The position numbers were made by a program, and so were the translations under genes. A stretch of DNA of 64,000 bases from Cloeon dipterum (Eukaryota; Arthropoda; Insecta; Ephemeroptera; Baetidae), in assembly GCF_949628265.1 (NCBI RefSeq), contig NC_088787.1, forward strand, positions 8,546,501 through 8,610,500, given 5' to 3'. The notes beneath the pieces are model-generated. The model ran no database searches. It saw nothing but the letters and a program-made list of their open reading frames with translations, and was not told the origin of the DNA. Within the stretch, counting starts at the first letter, position 1; every line of letters begins with the position of its first letter. Of this stretch, positions 31,760 to 52,235 are shown piece after piece.

Positions 31760-32115
31760 AAAACTAAACACTTAAGACTTCCCGATTAGCGAATTAAAAA
31801 ATCCAAAAAGTTAGAATTTCAACCCTTTGAAACCCTGAAAGTTTAAAGAATAGGTTGATCCTACAGTTGAAGTTATTGTCGTTCGTTAGGACGCCCTGAA
31901 ATTGGGCCTGTTGGTTTGTTTCAACTCGAAGCAATGTATTAAGAGTGAAAAAACCGTGCTTGAAAGCGCTGTATAACAAGGAAACCTGTAAACTCATAAT
32001 TAGTTCGCGAACAAACGGAAAATAGCTAACATTCAACATGCATAATTGTGAGAGAATCAATGGCAGATCTTTTGGCAATAAAATTTACATTAACTCTCAA
32101 TGCGACTGCGTCGGT

Positions 32116-32121
32116 TTTATT
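32116..32121 (-). terminator. Poly(A) signal candidate of the pseudokinase gene
   Basis: Reverse-strand AATAAA about 110 bp after the stop codon of the minus-strand gene. Confidence 0.5.
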
Positions 32122-32230
32122 TTCAACGGTGTAAATCTATATATTTGTGATATTTGTGTAGCTTTAAAGCATGGCAACTATAATTTGAATCACTGTATAA
32201 AATATCTTAAGCATTTTTCACGCCAGTCTT

Positions 32231-33960
32231 CTACAATTTCGTGTGCTGAACGATGTAATTCTCCTTGCCCGTCTTCCGCAAGTACTTCATGGTGAACTTC
32301 CTGATCGCCAGTTTCTCGGCCACCGCCTTTTCCAGGTCTTCTTTCGTGTAACTTCCCCTCTCGGAGTTTTCACTGAACTCCTTACTGGACCCTGCTTTGA
32401 GGCAGCTCCTGCCGGCCGCCACATTCTGCTTCGGCTCGATTTCGTACCACTTAAATTCGTCGGCCGATTTCTCTTTCACGAAGCGAACTTTTCTCGGAGG
32501 CGCGGGAAAATTTGACGGCCGACGCACTGTATTTGGATCCAGCTTGACGGTGGTCCGCAAGCCTTCGCTCGAGTCGGTTCCGCTCGAACCAACCCGAACA
32601 GGCCCTTTGGCCAATTCCTCAACCGGTTTGAACGGACGGACGTGGTTGCTGACCTGTTGCATGAGCGGGTGCTGCAGGATTTCCTTGAAGGTCGGCCGGA
32701 AAAAGCAGTTGGTCGCCATCATCGGGCCAATGAAGTCGAAGAGCGGCTGGCAGTTGTCCCGAGTCGTTGCAATTTGAATGCTGTACAGGACAAAATATTG
32801 ATTAAAATTTAGAAATAGTGCGGTTTTCTGTACACTTCAGATTTTTTCCATTAGAATAAGATCAATTTTAGAGGTCAGATGAGTTTTTTTTTCTAAAACA
32901 GTTTTCGCAATTTTAAATTCTAATGAAAGAAAATTGAATTAAAGCAAAATGTCTTTTCAGCAATTTTTTCTTAATTGAATTCAATGGGTTTCAAGGCCAA
33001 AATTTAAATGGATGAGGAAATAAAATTAATTTTTAAGAGAATAATATTGTCATGGTTAAAATATCAAGTGTCCTTCTGTCCGCAGTGTTTGATATATATT
33101 ACTAAAAATAAATCAACAAACCTTCGCCCGCAAATATTCTTCCTCAGCTCCTCTCCAAGGCCGCAGAATGGAGGACGCAGTTGGTGCAGCGCGTAGGCGA
33201 CGCATCCGACAGACCAAACGTCCCCTTTGAACGTAACAGGTTGGCACAAAACAACTTCCTGCAATTTATATAACATGATATGAGAATTAATAACAAATGC
33301 AATGACGTTTGCTGCCTACCGGTGGAGAGTAAGCTGAAACATCGGCAGGTACAAGGGCAGGTGTGAGGAAATAATGAGCGTGACGAAAGTCGCCTAGTTT
33401 AACGGTGAATTCTGAGGTAAGGTACACGCTGGACGGCTTCACGTTGTGGTGCAGAATCTCTCTCTCCTCCAGGTACAGTAGCGCCAAACACAATTCTTTT
33501 ATAGCTTTACAGATAAATTCGTCTTCAATGTTAGTCTTTCTCCTGAAATGTAATGAAAAATATCATAAATATTTTTCTTAAACAAAAACTGGATTAGTCA
33601 AGCATACATTCCAGCTCTCTTAATAAGCAGTTCCAAATCTCTTTCTTTGCAGTACTCCATCAGGAGACAAACGATGCCTGATTTGTCGACAAAATGTCCC
33701 AAGAGCTTCACAAGGTGGCTATTATCTTCAATTAAGCCTTGAATAGCGATTTCTTGGCTGACAGCCTGTTAAATTACAGTAATTAAACTCTTGACTAACT
33801 TTTAAATTGTAATCACACGCACCTTTTTGTTGATTTGACAGGTGGTTTCGATACGTTTCAAAACAATCTTCTTTTTTTCATTTTTCCTGCGAGCCTTGTA
33901 TGTTCTCCCGAACTTACCCTCTCCCAGAAGGGATCCAATGACAAATTCGGAAATGTCCAT
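32231..33960 (-). CDS. Divergent Ser/Thr protein kinase, predicted pseudokinase
   Basis: Minus-strand exons 33823-33960, 33608-33765, 33320-33542, 33122-33258 and 32231-32780 join to 401 residues. The kinase fold is recognisable: glycine loop GEGKFGRTY (13-21), VAIK-type Lys35 (VLKRI), the alphaC segment QEIAIQG, and hinge LLMEYCKERDLELL. The catalytic loop reads HHNVKPSSVYL (130-140): the HRD aspartate is Asn132 and the metal-binding Asn is Ser. DFG is DFR (150-152). The PPE and GDVWSVGCVAYAL helix and RPTFKEILQHPLM are kept. A basic tail of about 150 residues follows. It most resembles PLK/NEK-type kinases, but I cannot assign a family. Loss of the catalytic base predicts little or no phosphotransfer; nucleotide binding may remain. 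Confidence 0.85.
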
Positions 33961-35689
33961 GGTGTTGTCATGGCATTTTCCACCGAAATTAGGAAAATCC
34001 CAAAATCACAACAACAACAAAGCCTAACAGCCAACAGAAGTAGAGATTTGCGGTTTTTTCTTTTAAAAGGAATAAAAAACAATGTTGCCAACATAGTACG
34101 AGAAAAATAAGCAATGAAAAAATATGGTTTTTCCTGGCCTTATAAAAATAAATACTTAATTTCAAGTAGATTTATCATTAGGCTTTTTAATTCTTGGACA
34201 GAAATTGGATTTAAATAAAAAATGTCAACTTAATCGAACTTCACCATAATTATTTTTATCATGTTGGTGTGTTTCTATTTGGGCTACACCTGGGCTACAC
34301 GTTGCGAATGTCCCCACTCATAGAATGAGGTCTCTGCAATCGCAGATTGTTAGGAAGGCTGGAACAGCCGCCATCTTAAACTCATCATTGCCAATGGAAT
34401 TAACAGTGCTGTCAGTGTTTCCACTACAACGGAAAATAAACATGGCGTTTCTTCAGCGCTTTCGGCACGTCCCTGATGAGATCACTTCGTTTCTTCAGTG
34501 TGAGCGAGTCGGGACAGGGTTTCACTCGACCACTCAAACAACAGTCAACTCTATTATTTATGTTTTGCCTTCGGGAGTGAGACGTGTGAGTCCGTCAAGG
34601 CGAGATTCCCATCGGCCCAGAATCGAGCCGTGGCGGATTTGCTGGCTTATGCACCAAAATCGTGTTCACTCCGCGAATAATCAGTCGAGATTCCCGAAAT
34701 TCAATCAATCGCGCTCTCTTTGCTAACGGGGAACTTGGTTGCACTACTTGTGTGCATCATCTGACACCCCAGCATTGTGTATCATACGTGAGTTACGTAA
34801 ACACCAGCAAGAAAGTGGCAAGGGCTGTTCTTGGAAGTCGGACAGCTTTGCCAGTGTATCGAAGACCCACCCGAAAGACGAATTTTTCTCAGGTGAGTGG
34901 TTTGTAGAAAGTTATAAGTGTTTGGGAACTGCACGACCTGGTGATTACGGTGACTGTTTCATTTTGTTATTTTATTTATTCACCTGCATTATTATTTTTT
35001 ATGGCATCTTTGTAATTAAATTACGCCCTGGTTTATATGAATATTTTATTTTATTTTCTTGCAAGTTAGAAGTGTCCCAATTCGTTACACCACTTCATGC
35101 CCGCAATGCACAATGGTATGCTGGGCCTGTTATATAATCACTTGCATTTCGTACGGCGTGATCGGACAAAATTTACTTGATTTGATTGCGGTTCTGTCCC
35201 GTAATTAATATTCATTCGTTCGCGGGAAACTATTGGTTTTGAGGCAATTAACCCGGAAATCACAGGTGACGTGATCATGAGCAAATAACCTGTTTTCCTC
35301 TTAATCTTAACTCGGCAAGGTCTTGGTGCAGCATCGAGAGAATTCCAGAATTTCTTTTATTAGTCGCGTATCGTTTACTTTCAATTCGTGTAATAAAGGA
35401 TTTTTTTCGGAAATAATTTTTTTTAGTAAAAATCCGGCGTTGAACTTCTGGAAATGTTAAAAATTAATTCTTTTTGTTTATTTTTCACGGTAGTTCTTGT
35501 TGAAGGATTTTTAAAACCAATAAATTAAGAAATTAATTAAAGAGAAATCAACGCCGTCACTCAATTTCTACAATTATTAAAATTTTAAACGATGACCCAA
35601 TTTATTGAAAATAGTAAATAACATTAATTTTCCTCGGGAAAAGTATTGTGTAGGTTACATAACGCGCGAGTTAAAAAAACGTGAGATAA

Positions 35690-35860
35690 GCCTGCGCGCG
35701 AGCTGGCGATTGAGTCTAGGAGGCGCGAGCAGGTGATCTGAGTTCACGGTGCGGTGCGCGGTGCGAGCCGAGGCGCAGATAAAAGACGGACGGCGGCCCC
35801 GTCTCGTGACCAGCGCCTCACGTGTACCCGTCCAACAGCCGCCAGCCAGCCAGCCAGCCA
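35690..35860 (+). promoter_or_regulatory. Candidate core promoter with TATA-like box
   Basis: A GC-rich island in AT-rich surroundings, with AGATAAAAGA at 35777-35786, a CACGTG E-box downstream, and a GCCAGCCAGCCAGCCAGC run at about 35838-35862. A start about 30 bp after the TATA-like box would give a transcript on the plus strand. This is inference; the strand is not proven. Confidence 0.3.
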
Positions 35861-38800
35861 GCTATTAGCCCGGCGTTACGTAACACGCGCCGTTTGCTCA
35901 CGTAACGCACAAATCCGACTTGCATAACTCGGCCAAATTGATCCGGTTATACCTCCAGAAATAATTTTCTGGGCTTTTTCGACACTCATGAAGGGGTTTT
36001 CAGGGTTACAACCTGACCGGAGGTGAACAAACTGAAAGTAAGTCGTGGAGAAAGTTGTAAATCCAGGAATTGAGGCGGTGGAGATAATATCCAAACTGGT
36101 TCTTCTAATCCGTTTATTTGCCGATGACCCTGATTACTGACCCTGACAATGTAAACCACCCTGGTTGGGACTCTAAGTACACCTGAAACTTTTATTACAA
36201 GGTAAAACCGTTTAATTCAATGTCATTATTTTATGTCTAGTTATTTAATAGGTGGCACCACTGTCGTTCACGTACAAAAAATACCTTAAAAAATTAATTC
36301 GGAGTAAAGGCTTTTGTGAAGATAATTGCTGAGCAAATTTACACGTAAAATGACTCCAAAATTTGATGAGAACTGTTTTCTTGGTTAAAATTAGGAGAAT
36401 GTCCCTATAGCAAACCACACACCATTGGATCGATTCAACGAGTGAAATCGAAATCGAGCGCAAAAACCGCAAACACATGCGCAAGCATTGTAAATTATTA
36501 AAGGAAACCTATTTAAAGATTGAATTTTTTACTGTTGCTTGATCCCATTTTGATTATTATCGCACGAAAACAGTTTAATCATTTACAATCTAAAACTAAT
36601 TGCTGTCCTGTGACTATCCCTAGAAATGTTTGATAATATTTGATTTTACAGATGGGCTTTTTCACTTCAAAATTGCTATAAAATTAAAATAAGATGATTC
36701 GAATCCTCCGAATTAAGACTTTGACACGCAGAAATTTTTCGTCGTAAAAGCACAAAGCGTAAGATAAAACGCCAATCTTGACGATCGCAGGTGGATGGAT
36801 GCTCCAGAAAATGCGACTTGCGCAACATATTCCTCGGAACGAGGCTAATCAAAATCAACCATTGAGTATTATTTGCATTTTAATCATGACAATAGAGTCC
36901 GTGGAAATAGATTTCTAGAGCTAATCTCGTTTCACTTGCATATACTGTGGTCCGAGACACTCACGTGCGAAAGGCCAGCTGCACGCGATTGCCGCAGCAC
37001 CTGTCGGTTCAAACACGTGGGTGGACGGGACGGCACGTAGTCGGAAATTTGCACGGCTTAGCTAATCAGCAGTGTTAAAACCGCCCAAGATTTTAAACCA
37101 GCTATAATTAGATTGATTGTTTTACCACTTTGGGTTAAAATGTTTTCAACAGCACCAATGACAATAATATGTCTCTTGACAACGCCAGGGCATGACGTCA
37201 CTGTTATTTCAGCTGGAAGTTTATTGAATATTTAAAATACTAGTTCCTTCAAGGTTGGATTTTCACACCACCGAGTTTTTTTTTCACTGGCAGCTGTGTT
37301 GCCAGCCAATTTTTGGGCGAGGTCAATTTTTCAGCTGAAAACAACAACTACTCCTGCTGTTTATTTTTTTAATTAATCGTTGTTATTTTTGCAAAATGAA
37401 CCTCCTTCCCCCCATTTCGCCCAAAATCCCATTTCCAAAAATTAAAAAATTAATAAATTGTTTGTGACAAAATTTTACATTTATGCAGAAAGCTCATTCC
37501 ATACATTTGAATGTGTAATAATAATTAATTTTCCTTTTTTCTTACCAAATTGTTGCGTAACACCAAAAACAAAACACTAACGCGTCTAAAGTAAACAAAT
37601 CGACTGCGAGTTACCATCTGCTGGTGGTTGTTGGGATTATAAATCAATATACTATAAATAAAAATTTAGATCGGGCTAATTATAAATAATTCAAGTGGTC
37701 CATTATTGGCGGTAGTAATCTGCATCGGATCTCGTGATGCCATGGAATGCGCATCAACAAACAAGTCGTCGCGTGATTCCGAAGTGTGGAGCCAGAATTC
37801 CACGTGAACGTAAGGCATCCGATTTTAGCGCTTATTATTATTCCCTATTCACGAATGCAGAGCGAGATTACATAATAGAGGAGCAGCATCAGCAGTGCGC
37901 GCACACCCTCTTATGTAACCGTTCGGGCCGTCCGAGAGTGCAGCGGCAGTCTTCTCCCGTCACTCCGTGCCTTCGGTCGCTCATCTTTTTTTCCGCTCCT
38001 GCCGGGGAAAGTATAGTAGTTGTTCTATTATTTGCAAGAGGAGTTGGTGCATCACTGCCTGCCGACTTACAAGTTAGCCGACCGACTGCCTGGTCCGCGT
38101 TTATCGCCGACCGCCATGAATGTAAGCCTTTTGGGACGCCGCGTTCGCAACTGTTCACATGAGCAATTGCGATTGTTTTGCGTTGCTATTGCTAGAGGGG
38201 AGGCAGCAATCGGGATACGCGCAATTCTTCGCTTGCGAAACCACGAAGTAGCTAATTTGCTCAAAAATGTTCAACTGTACTTACGCAATTTTTTAAAAAA
38301 ATTTATTTACTTTTTAATTTTTTTCTGTACAATTAATTTAATTATTTCTGCTGCTTAAGTGGAATTGTGTTTAATGTATGAGACCTTATTGCTTCTCTAG
38401 ATTGTTCTGCAGTTGTTACAAGTTATATAACACCCTCATTCCACAGTTCGATGCACATAATGCCGCGCATGGTTTCCGTTTTCGACTCAATTCTGATCAT
38501 GAAAATATTCACTCTTTAACCATTCGTTTCAACTCACACAGCTTCTATTTATTTTCAATTGGGTTAAATAAAAAAATTACATAACAATTTTGTTACTTTC
38601 TAAATTTCTAAGAATTCCTGGAGACTCATATTTTTCCTATCAATTCGCTATATACTAGTCTGAAGAGTCAACAAAATGATATGGGGATTAGTACCAGCTG
38701 ACTAACGAGTTTCCCCAGCATAATTCGTCCTCTACGACCAGAGAGAAAGAGTGACGCGTCAGCTCCTATACGCTGACGCTGCTGCGAGCCCCCGTTACGT

Positions 38801-39901
38801 GATTAACAAAATAATAACACAGAGCGAAAAGCACGATTTTTTCCGGAAAACACAAGCGTACGTGACTGCGCTAAAATACGAGACCGCGTGGCGAAGGGAA
38901 ACGCTATACTCAAAACCGGAAAAATCGGTGCAGAATCAGCTCCCAATATTTATTGTTCCACATATTCAGTAAGGTTTCAATATTTGTGCCGGCATCACAT
39001 CGTGCAGGGTTGCAGTTTTTCACAATTGGTATTTCTATTCGCTTGTTTTACATTAATGTCGGCCATATTTTGCATGAAAAACTGCATTTGGTTGCATAAA
39101 AAATGTAGAATAATTCACTAAAGGTTTGCATACATGATAACATGTTGTTATATATCAGTGATGTGGTGTCGTCTCATTAATTTCTCGTTGGGTCGTTCGT
39201 TATGCGACTCTTTTTTTCTCTCGCTGCGATTATGGTTATGCACGAGTTGGTGAAGTAACGCCATTTTTGTGCGAGCTTATAGCCGCGAAGAGAGCTATTT
39301 CCAGCAGACGATCTCCATTGTGCGATACCAAACTCGAATAATACTCGGGGCTTCATCTGTTCCACCGCGGCTCGTTCTGTTGTCCTGCTAAAAATTACGT
39401 AAACACTTTTACAAGACTCGCTCGCCCCCAATGGGGATTATTACCTAATTGGCACCGCGCGGCGTCGAGAAGCCGACAGTAGTTATTGTTTATGAAATGC
39501 CCACGCGCTTGCATAAATGACCTGCCTCCCGATTGGCCGTCCGAATTTGTGCTCGAATTGGGGGAGTTCCGGGTCACACACAAGTGTTATTGCCATGCAC
39601 CCCGTCGGCGGCCGTAGAAGGGGCAGTGACTCGCGTAACGTATAGAGAACGGGTTTCTATTACATTACAACACGTTAATTGCGACGTAGCGAAAGAATAG
39701 CGCTCATAATAGCGATGTGTAACGTGCAGTTTTACACTGCTAACAGCAGTTTTCTCTCTAGAGGACAGTTTGCTAGGGATTGAATAGTTTTGCATAATGA
39801 ATAATATGGATTATTTGCTTAGCAAATGGGATGGTGTATGTAGGCTATCAAATAATCTAATGGGTTAATTGTGAACTTATATAAATCTGAGTATTTTTAT
39901 G

Positions 39902-40038
39902 CTTTTGAACAACTATTTTTTGTAGATTAATTGTTAAAAAACTGGTAAACGTGACCCACACAATTAATGATAGAGTGGGTTCCTTTCTCTTGCTGATTTA
40001 TTATTGTTATCACGTTCAGAGAAAATAGTTGTTCAAAG
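39902..40038. repeat. Small inverted repeat (foldback), about 137 bp
   Basis: CTTTTGAACAACTATTTT at the left end faces AAAATAGTTGTTCAAAG at the right end. A weaker inner pair (AAACGTGA / TCACGTT) extends the hairpin. No coding content. Confidence 0.5.
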
Positions 40039-41468
40039 ACTTATCTAATCTTGAGTCGAAATTAGGTTGTTGTGAAAATGGCAGTTTGTTTGGGTAAAAA
40101 ACTGCCATTAATTCCTTTACTGTTTTCAAATTGAAAAATAAAATTAAACCTGTTCATATTTAAAAAAATGCTTTTTAGAGGTAAGGAGATTTTTTGCCCA
40201 AGGTTTTAGTTCTGTTTAAAATTTCTAGAGTTACCAGCCATGTATTTTTGAGGCGGCGGCTGACTAAGCCGGCTTTACAGAATTTTTTAGCCCGTTGGTG
40301 TCAGCTTGCTTGCACTTATATAACAGTCCAAAAGGCACTTTTTAATTTTTACGAATTGTTGACCGGTGGCTGGCGCAGCTTTGCCGAATTCACGGCGGCT
40401 TCCGGCTTACCACGAGACCTAAAACTAACTGGTTATTGTGCGCCTCTAAAAATGTCTAGATTTTTGCTCTGCCATCTTCCAATTATGAGATTTTCCAATT
40501 TTGCTGGTTTATTAATTTTAATTTCCAGATATTTTCCCGTTTTTTTTCCTTTCCGTCTATGTGATATCCATGATTTAACTTACTAATTTTAATAGGTTTT
40601 TTCCAAAAAATCAATTCATCGCCAAAACGCCCTCAGAAATAATGGATTTGCATTCATCTAAATCTTAATTTTCTTCTCTAGCTGTTAATATTTTCATCCT
40701 TGAATAGCTATAAACTTTTAAATTCAAAGTTTTTCTGATCTTCCATTAATTTTTCCCCTCAGAATTGTTTGAGATACTTAAAGTCTCAAATTCCAGTTAA
40801 GAAATGTTGCAGAAAAATCAGGGTTTCAATTTCTAATCACACGGTTTTTTTATCTCTGGTTTTAGGTTTTTACCAATTTCTTATGCAAGAAATGATCAAT
40901 TATTCCTTTTCTATCAATATTAGTGTGCAAATGCTTTAATCCTGCAATCAGACTTATTTTAAACATGATAATAAAAGTTACGCGTTCAAATAATCTGAAT
41001 GAAATTTTCAAATAAAAAATAGCATCAAATTCATATTTCCTCAGAATGGTAAACAACTTTTGACCAAATATTTATGCCTACACACGAAATTGATTTAAAA
41101 AAATCCTGTTTATTTGCAACCCTTGATAAATTTCTGCCAAAAGAATGAGTAAATTGCTCAAATATTCGTCACCATCGCCATTTTTATATCTGATTGAAAG
41201 ATTTTGTTTTGCCGAAAATAGGACTATTTTGGTCCAATAAACATTAGTAATCAACATCTTAGTCATAAAAAGCAACCAAACTTGTCAATCCTATTTATGC
41301 CATATTTATTTATTGCTGTGGAATCATAATAACAAAATTAATCAGAGAAATTTTGGTTTGTTGCAGGCGAAACGGCGCTAATGGCTTCTTTCGTGTACCA
41401 CCTCTCAAGCAGCAGCAGCAGTAGCAGCAGCATTTCTTTCGGCCGGCGGTCGCGTAAAAACGACTTCC

Positions 41469-46022
<4,554 letters not shown>

Positions 46023-46232
46023 AGATGTAAATCATATCCAACTTTCGTCTGCGATTTCTTTCTAATCTTTTCGTTAACATATTCGAGCGAGCTTTTGCCT
46101 CGTAGCACTAAATTTCACGGGGAGCTGTCGGTGTTTTTTTTCTAATCGCACGGCAGGGACTCTTGATTTTAATAGTCAATAGTGATGTAACTAAATATTC
46201 TAATGTGATCATCTACTGTTTTCTTATGCTTT

Positions 46233-46238
46233 AATAAA
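46233..46238 (+). terminator. Poly(A) signal of the LONRF-type gene
   Basis: AATAAA about 210 bp after the stop codon, followed by a T-rich stretch. Confidence 0.6.
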
Positions 46239-46978
46239 TTATTTCTGTCATTTTTTTTATATTTTCCGAGGAATGCTCACATATTATGCGACATGTATAT
46301 GTAATATACTGCTAAATATACGAAAATGAAATTGTATAAAAAATTGCTTGACCAGCCTCTCATTTATTGTAGAACTCAGCTAGATAGATTATTGAAAAAA
46401 TATAATCAAGTTAACCCAATCACTGCCATTAACGTGACTAAAAAGATATCAATTTTCTCTGGTACCTGAATATTATTTTATGTGAAATAAAAATTTTTCA
46501 CCTACTTCAAAATAAAAGGTAGTTACTTCCTTGTACAGACTATTATAATTTTTATTGTTCTTGCAAGCGTTCATACAACAACAAAAAATCATTCTATATG
46601 AAAATTCAAATGCAAGAAATGGCGAACAGAAGGAGCAAAATAAAGCTAAAACGATCCATTAAAAAGTAATATCACGCCGGCCGCACCTTTTGCCGCAAAT
46701 CTTATATAAAAATAAAATTCTTTATATTCACACGTTAATGTTTTATTTGATAGAAACAAAACTTTAGCTATGTCACAAGGATCCCTATTTTAGAATTTTT
46801 AAACGTAGCATCTTTTGCGTGGCATAAAAGCAATGATGTATGACCTTGCGTACAGTAGTTGCATGAACTCTTCTCATCCTCAACTACTCTTTTTACGCGC
46901 TTGAATGAATTTGAAAGCCACGCATCGCTACGTGGGTAACAGTAACGGCATTGGCATGTTGGCAGCAATGATTGAAAG

Positions 46979-47281
46979 CAGCCCCTGCTCACTCATATGG
47001 CGCGTAAATGAGCCAGCTAAGAAGTTCAGCATCCACTGGCAGGTGGCAGGTCGATAGCTTTTTCAGCCAATCAGATGGCGAGTTGGAGTTTGTTGCTTGT
47101 TACGCCCACGAAAAACTCTGACACACGCCCCTCTTCGCCTCCCTCTGCACGTGGGCGTAACAGGCAACAAACTTCAAGACGCCATCTGATTGGCTGAAAA
47201 AGCTATCGACCTGCCACCTGCCAGTGGATGCTGAACTTCTTAGCTGGCTCATTTACGCGCCATATGAGTGAGCAGGGGCTG
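46979..47281. mobile_element. hAT-type MITE, nearly perfect 303 bp hairpin
   Basis: Two arms of 132 bp (46979-47110 and 47150-47281) are reverse complements with very few mismatches, around a 39 bp loop. The ends are CAGCCCCTGCTC and GAGCAGGGGCTG. The flanks carry an exact 8 bp duplication, ATTGAAAG, at 46971-46978 and 47282-47289. An 8 bp duplication with CAG-type ends is the signature of the hAT superfamily. There is no transposase ORF, so it is a non-autonomous element. The high arm identity suggests a recent origin. It sits between the LONRF-type gene and Cdc42, about 620 bp upstream of the Cdc42 start codon. Confidence 0.88.
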
Positions 47282-47289
47282 ATTGAAAG

Positions 47290-50526
<3,237 letters not shown>

Positions 50527-52235
50527 TTTTAACCCCCTGCCCCACCCCCGAAAAACACACACACACACAATGCATAAACGGCAAGCAGCTGCAGAGTCAC
50601 GTACCAGTATGTATTTTCAACTTTTGTACCAGCATCGTACGTAAATCGACTCGTGATTAGTTTTTTCAACCACCGAACAGGAAAAAATATTAATATCCGC
50701 TCATTGTTTCCTCTTGGTTTCTGTCGGAAGTCTAGAATTTTCTATGCCGAATTCTCACTTATACTGAAACACACACACACAACTACCACCAAACAGTCTG
50801 CCGGTCGATCGATGGTAAAAATGCAGGAGTTTGTTTCTCCTTCGTAGCTGCTCATTTGTTTTAGTGCCTTTGAAAACTGCAACCTGAATTTCATTATCAC
50901 GCTGATTTGAAACACGCAAACAAGCTGAAAATCACGATGCAAGGTGAAACAATGTTAATCATTCCTAACAGTATAATGGAAATTACAAATAATTTTGTTT
51001 AAAAAAAGTGCCTCACGCGTTACACACTACTACGACTACATTTGAAAAATGGAATAATATTCTTGCTCCAAATCTCAAGTGCGACTCAGAACGTAGTGGA
51101 AAGATTAAAATACAAAATAAATATAAAACAATCGCGCGGCACTTGAGGTGTGGAACCAGCAGCAGACTGATTCGTCCCTCCAAATTGATTTCCGCGCACG
51201 AGCGAATTTCCTTTTGGGTCACCTAAAATTCTCGGCAGGGCAGCGGCGAACGCGACCGGCAAAGACGTTTTGTAAATAATTAGAACGCGTTTTGCCGCCC
51301 GCCTCGCTCGCCCGCCTTTTGAATTGTAAATAATATCATCCGAATTTCCGGTGGTGCCGCTCTACCAATTGGTGATAACTCGAGTATTTTTCTTCTACGC
51401 TGCACTGGACAGTTGAATATATTCTTCTTCTTCATTAGTTTCGCATTACGAGAGAGAGAAAAATTGATTTATTCACGTGCATTTTGTTTTTCTTTGGTTT
51501 TGTTACATTACAGGGCGCCTCCGCCCGTCGGTTTAAATAAATCTAAACTCTAATCTTGTCTAACTCGTCAAGTATGCCACACAAAATAGTCTAGCTGAAC
51601 GAGATCGGTGTTTCCAAAATTGCGTTGTGGGTTTTGATATAAAATAATACACACACACACACACACACAGACACGGATGATGTATGTCATATATTTATTA
51701 TTCTTATTGCCTCTTACATTTTAGCTTGGGCGAGTCCAACTCGCGTCCGTTCTTTCTCTATTTTCTTGTCTCGCGGAGAGTGTTGCTTTCGGCGTCGTCT
51801 TCCTTTGGTTCGGTCGGTGCCAAAAAAATTTAAAACTAAATTTATTTCGGGACGTTAATCTGAAAGGCAATCGTCGTGGCTATTCATGTGTAACTGGCGT
51901 CTCCTTTTCTCTCGCAACATACACACACACACACTGCATTTTCTCGAGAAATACAAAACATTATTTGTGCAAAGAAAGAACGAAAGAAAGGAAGGAAAAA
52001 AAAGAATGGGAAATATCAGCATTATTGTGTATATTGCAAAAATTGTGAAAATAATGTATTCCACCACCCACTAGTTTAATGATAACTTTATAATTAAATT
52101 AACCATGGCCATAATATGTGAACATGCGCATAAGTATGCTTAATTAATAAAATAAAGGCGAAAAGAAACAAAAACAGTTTTTTTGTCCATTGGAACCCTC
52201 CAGGTTTTTTTAATATTTTTTTTTTAATTTGCTCG
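50527..52235. other. Shared tail-to-tail 3' region of Cdc42 and its paralog
   Basis: The Cdc42 3' UTR runs rightward, with AATAAA at 52146-52151 as the strongest end. The minus-strand paralog's 3' UTR runs leftward; a reverse AATAAA at about 51695 is a candidate. The two transcripts therefore probably overlap. CA microsatellites occur near 50557, 50770, 51647-51669 and 51921. No other gene is seen. Confidence 0.45.

Larger units (their letters stand above)
33961..41468. other. 7.5 kb region without a convincing coding gene
   Basis: The left end (about 33961-34500) should hold the pseudokinase promoter. Near 34440-34727 a plus-strand ORF with a good start context is seen, but it has no family resemblance. 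A strong donor (CTCAG|GTGAGT) at about 34893 could end a 5' non-coding exon of a plus-strand transcript, perhaps of the LONRF gene. A GC-rich block at 35690-35880 has a TATA-like AGATAAAAGA and a CAGC/CAGT tandem run. A second CpG-richer block lies at 37900-38160. The rest is AT-rich intron-like sequence. An acceptor (TTGTTGCAG) at 41366 precedes the LONRF coding exon. Confidence 0.4.

Noticed and set aside
34325..34726. 133-codon ORF near the pseudokinase promoter
   Set aside because: No recognisable family, no clear splice continuation, and composition like neighbouring non-coding DNA; it may be part of a 5' UTR.
37734..38358. Overlapping plus-strand ORFs at a GC-richer island
   Set aside because: A possible start ATGAAT before GTAAGC at 38115, joined to the acceptor at 41366, gives an immediate stop, so it is not a LONRF coding exon.
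46979..47281. Hairpin considered as a microRNA or CRISPR-like repeat
   Set aside because: Single long palindrome with transposon-type 8 bp flanks explains it better; there is no repeat-spacer pattern.
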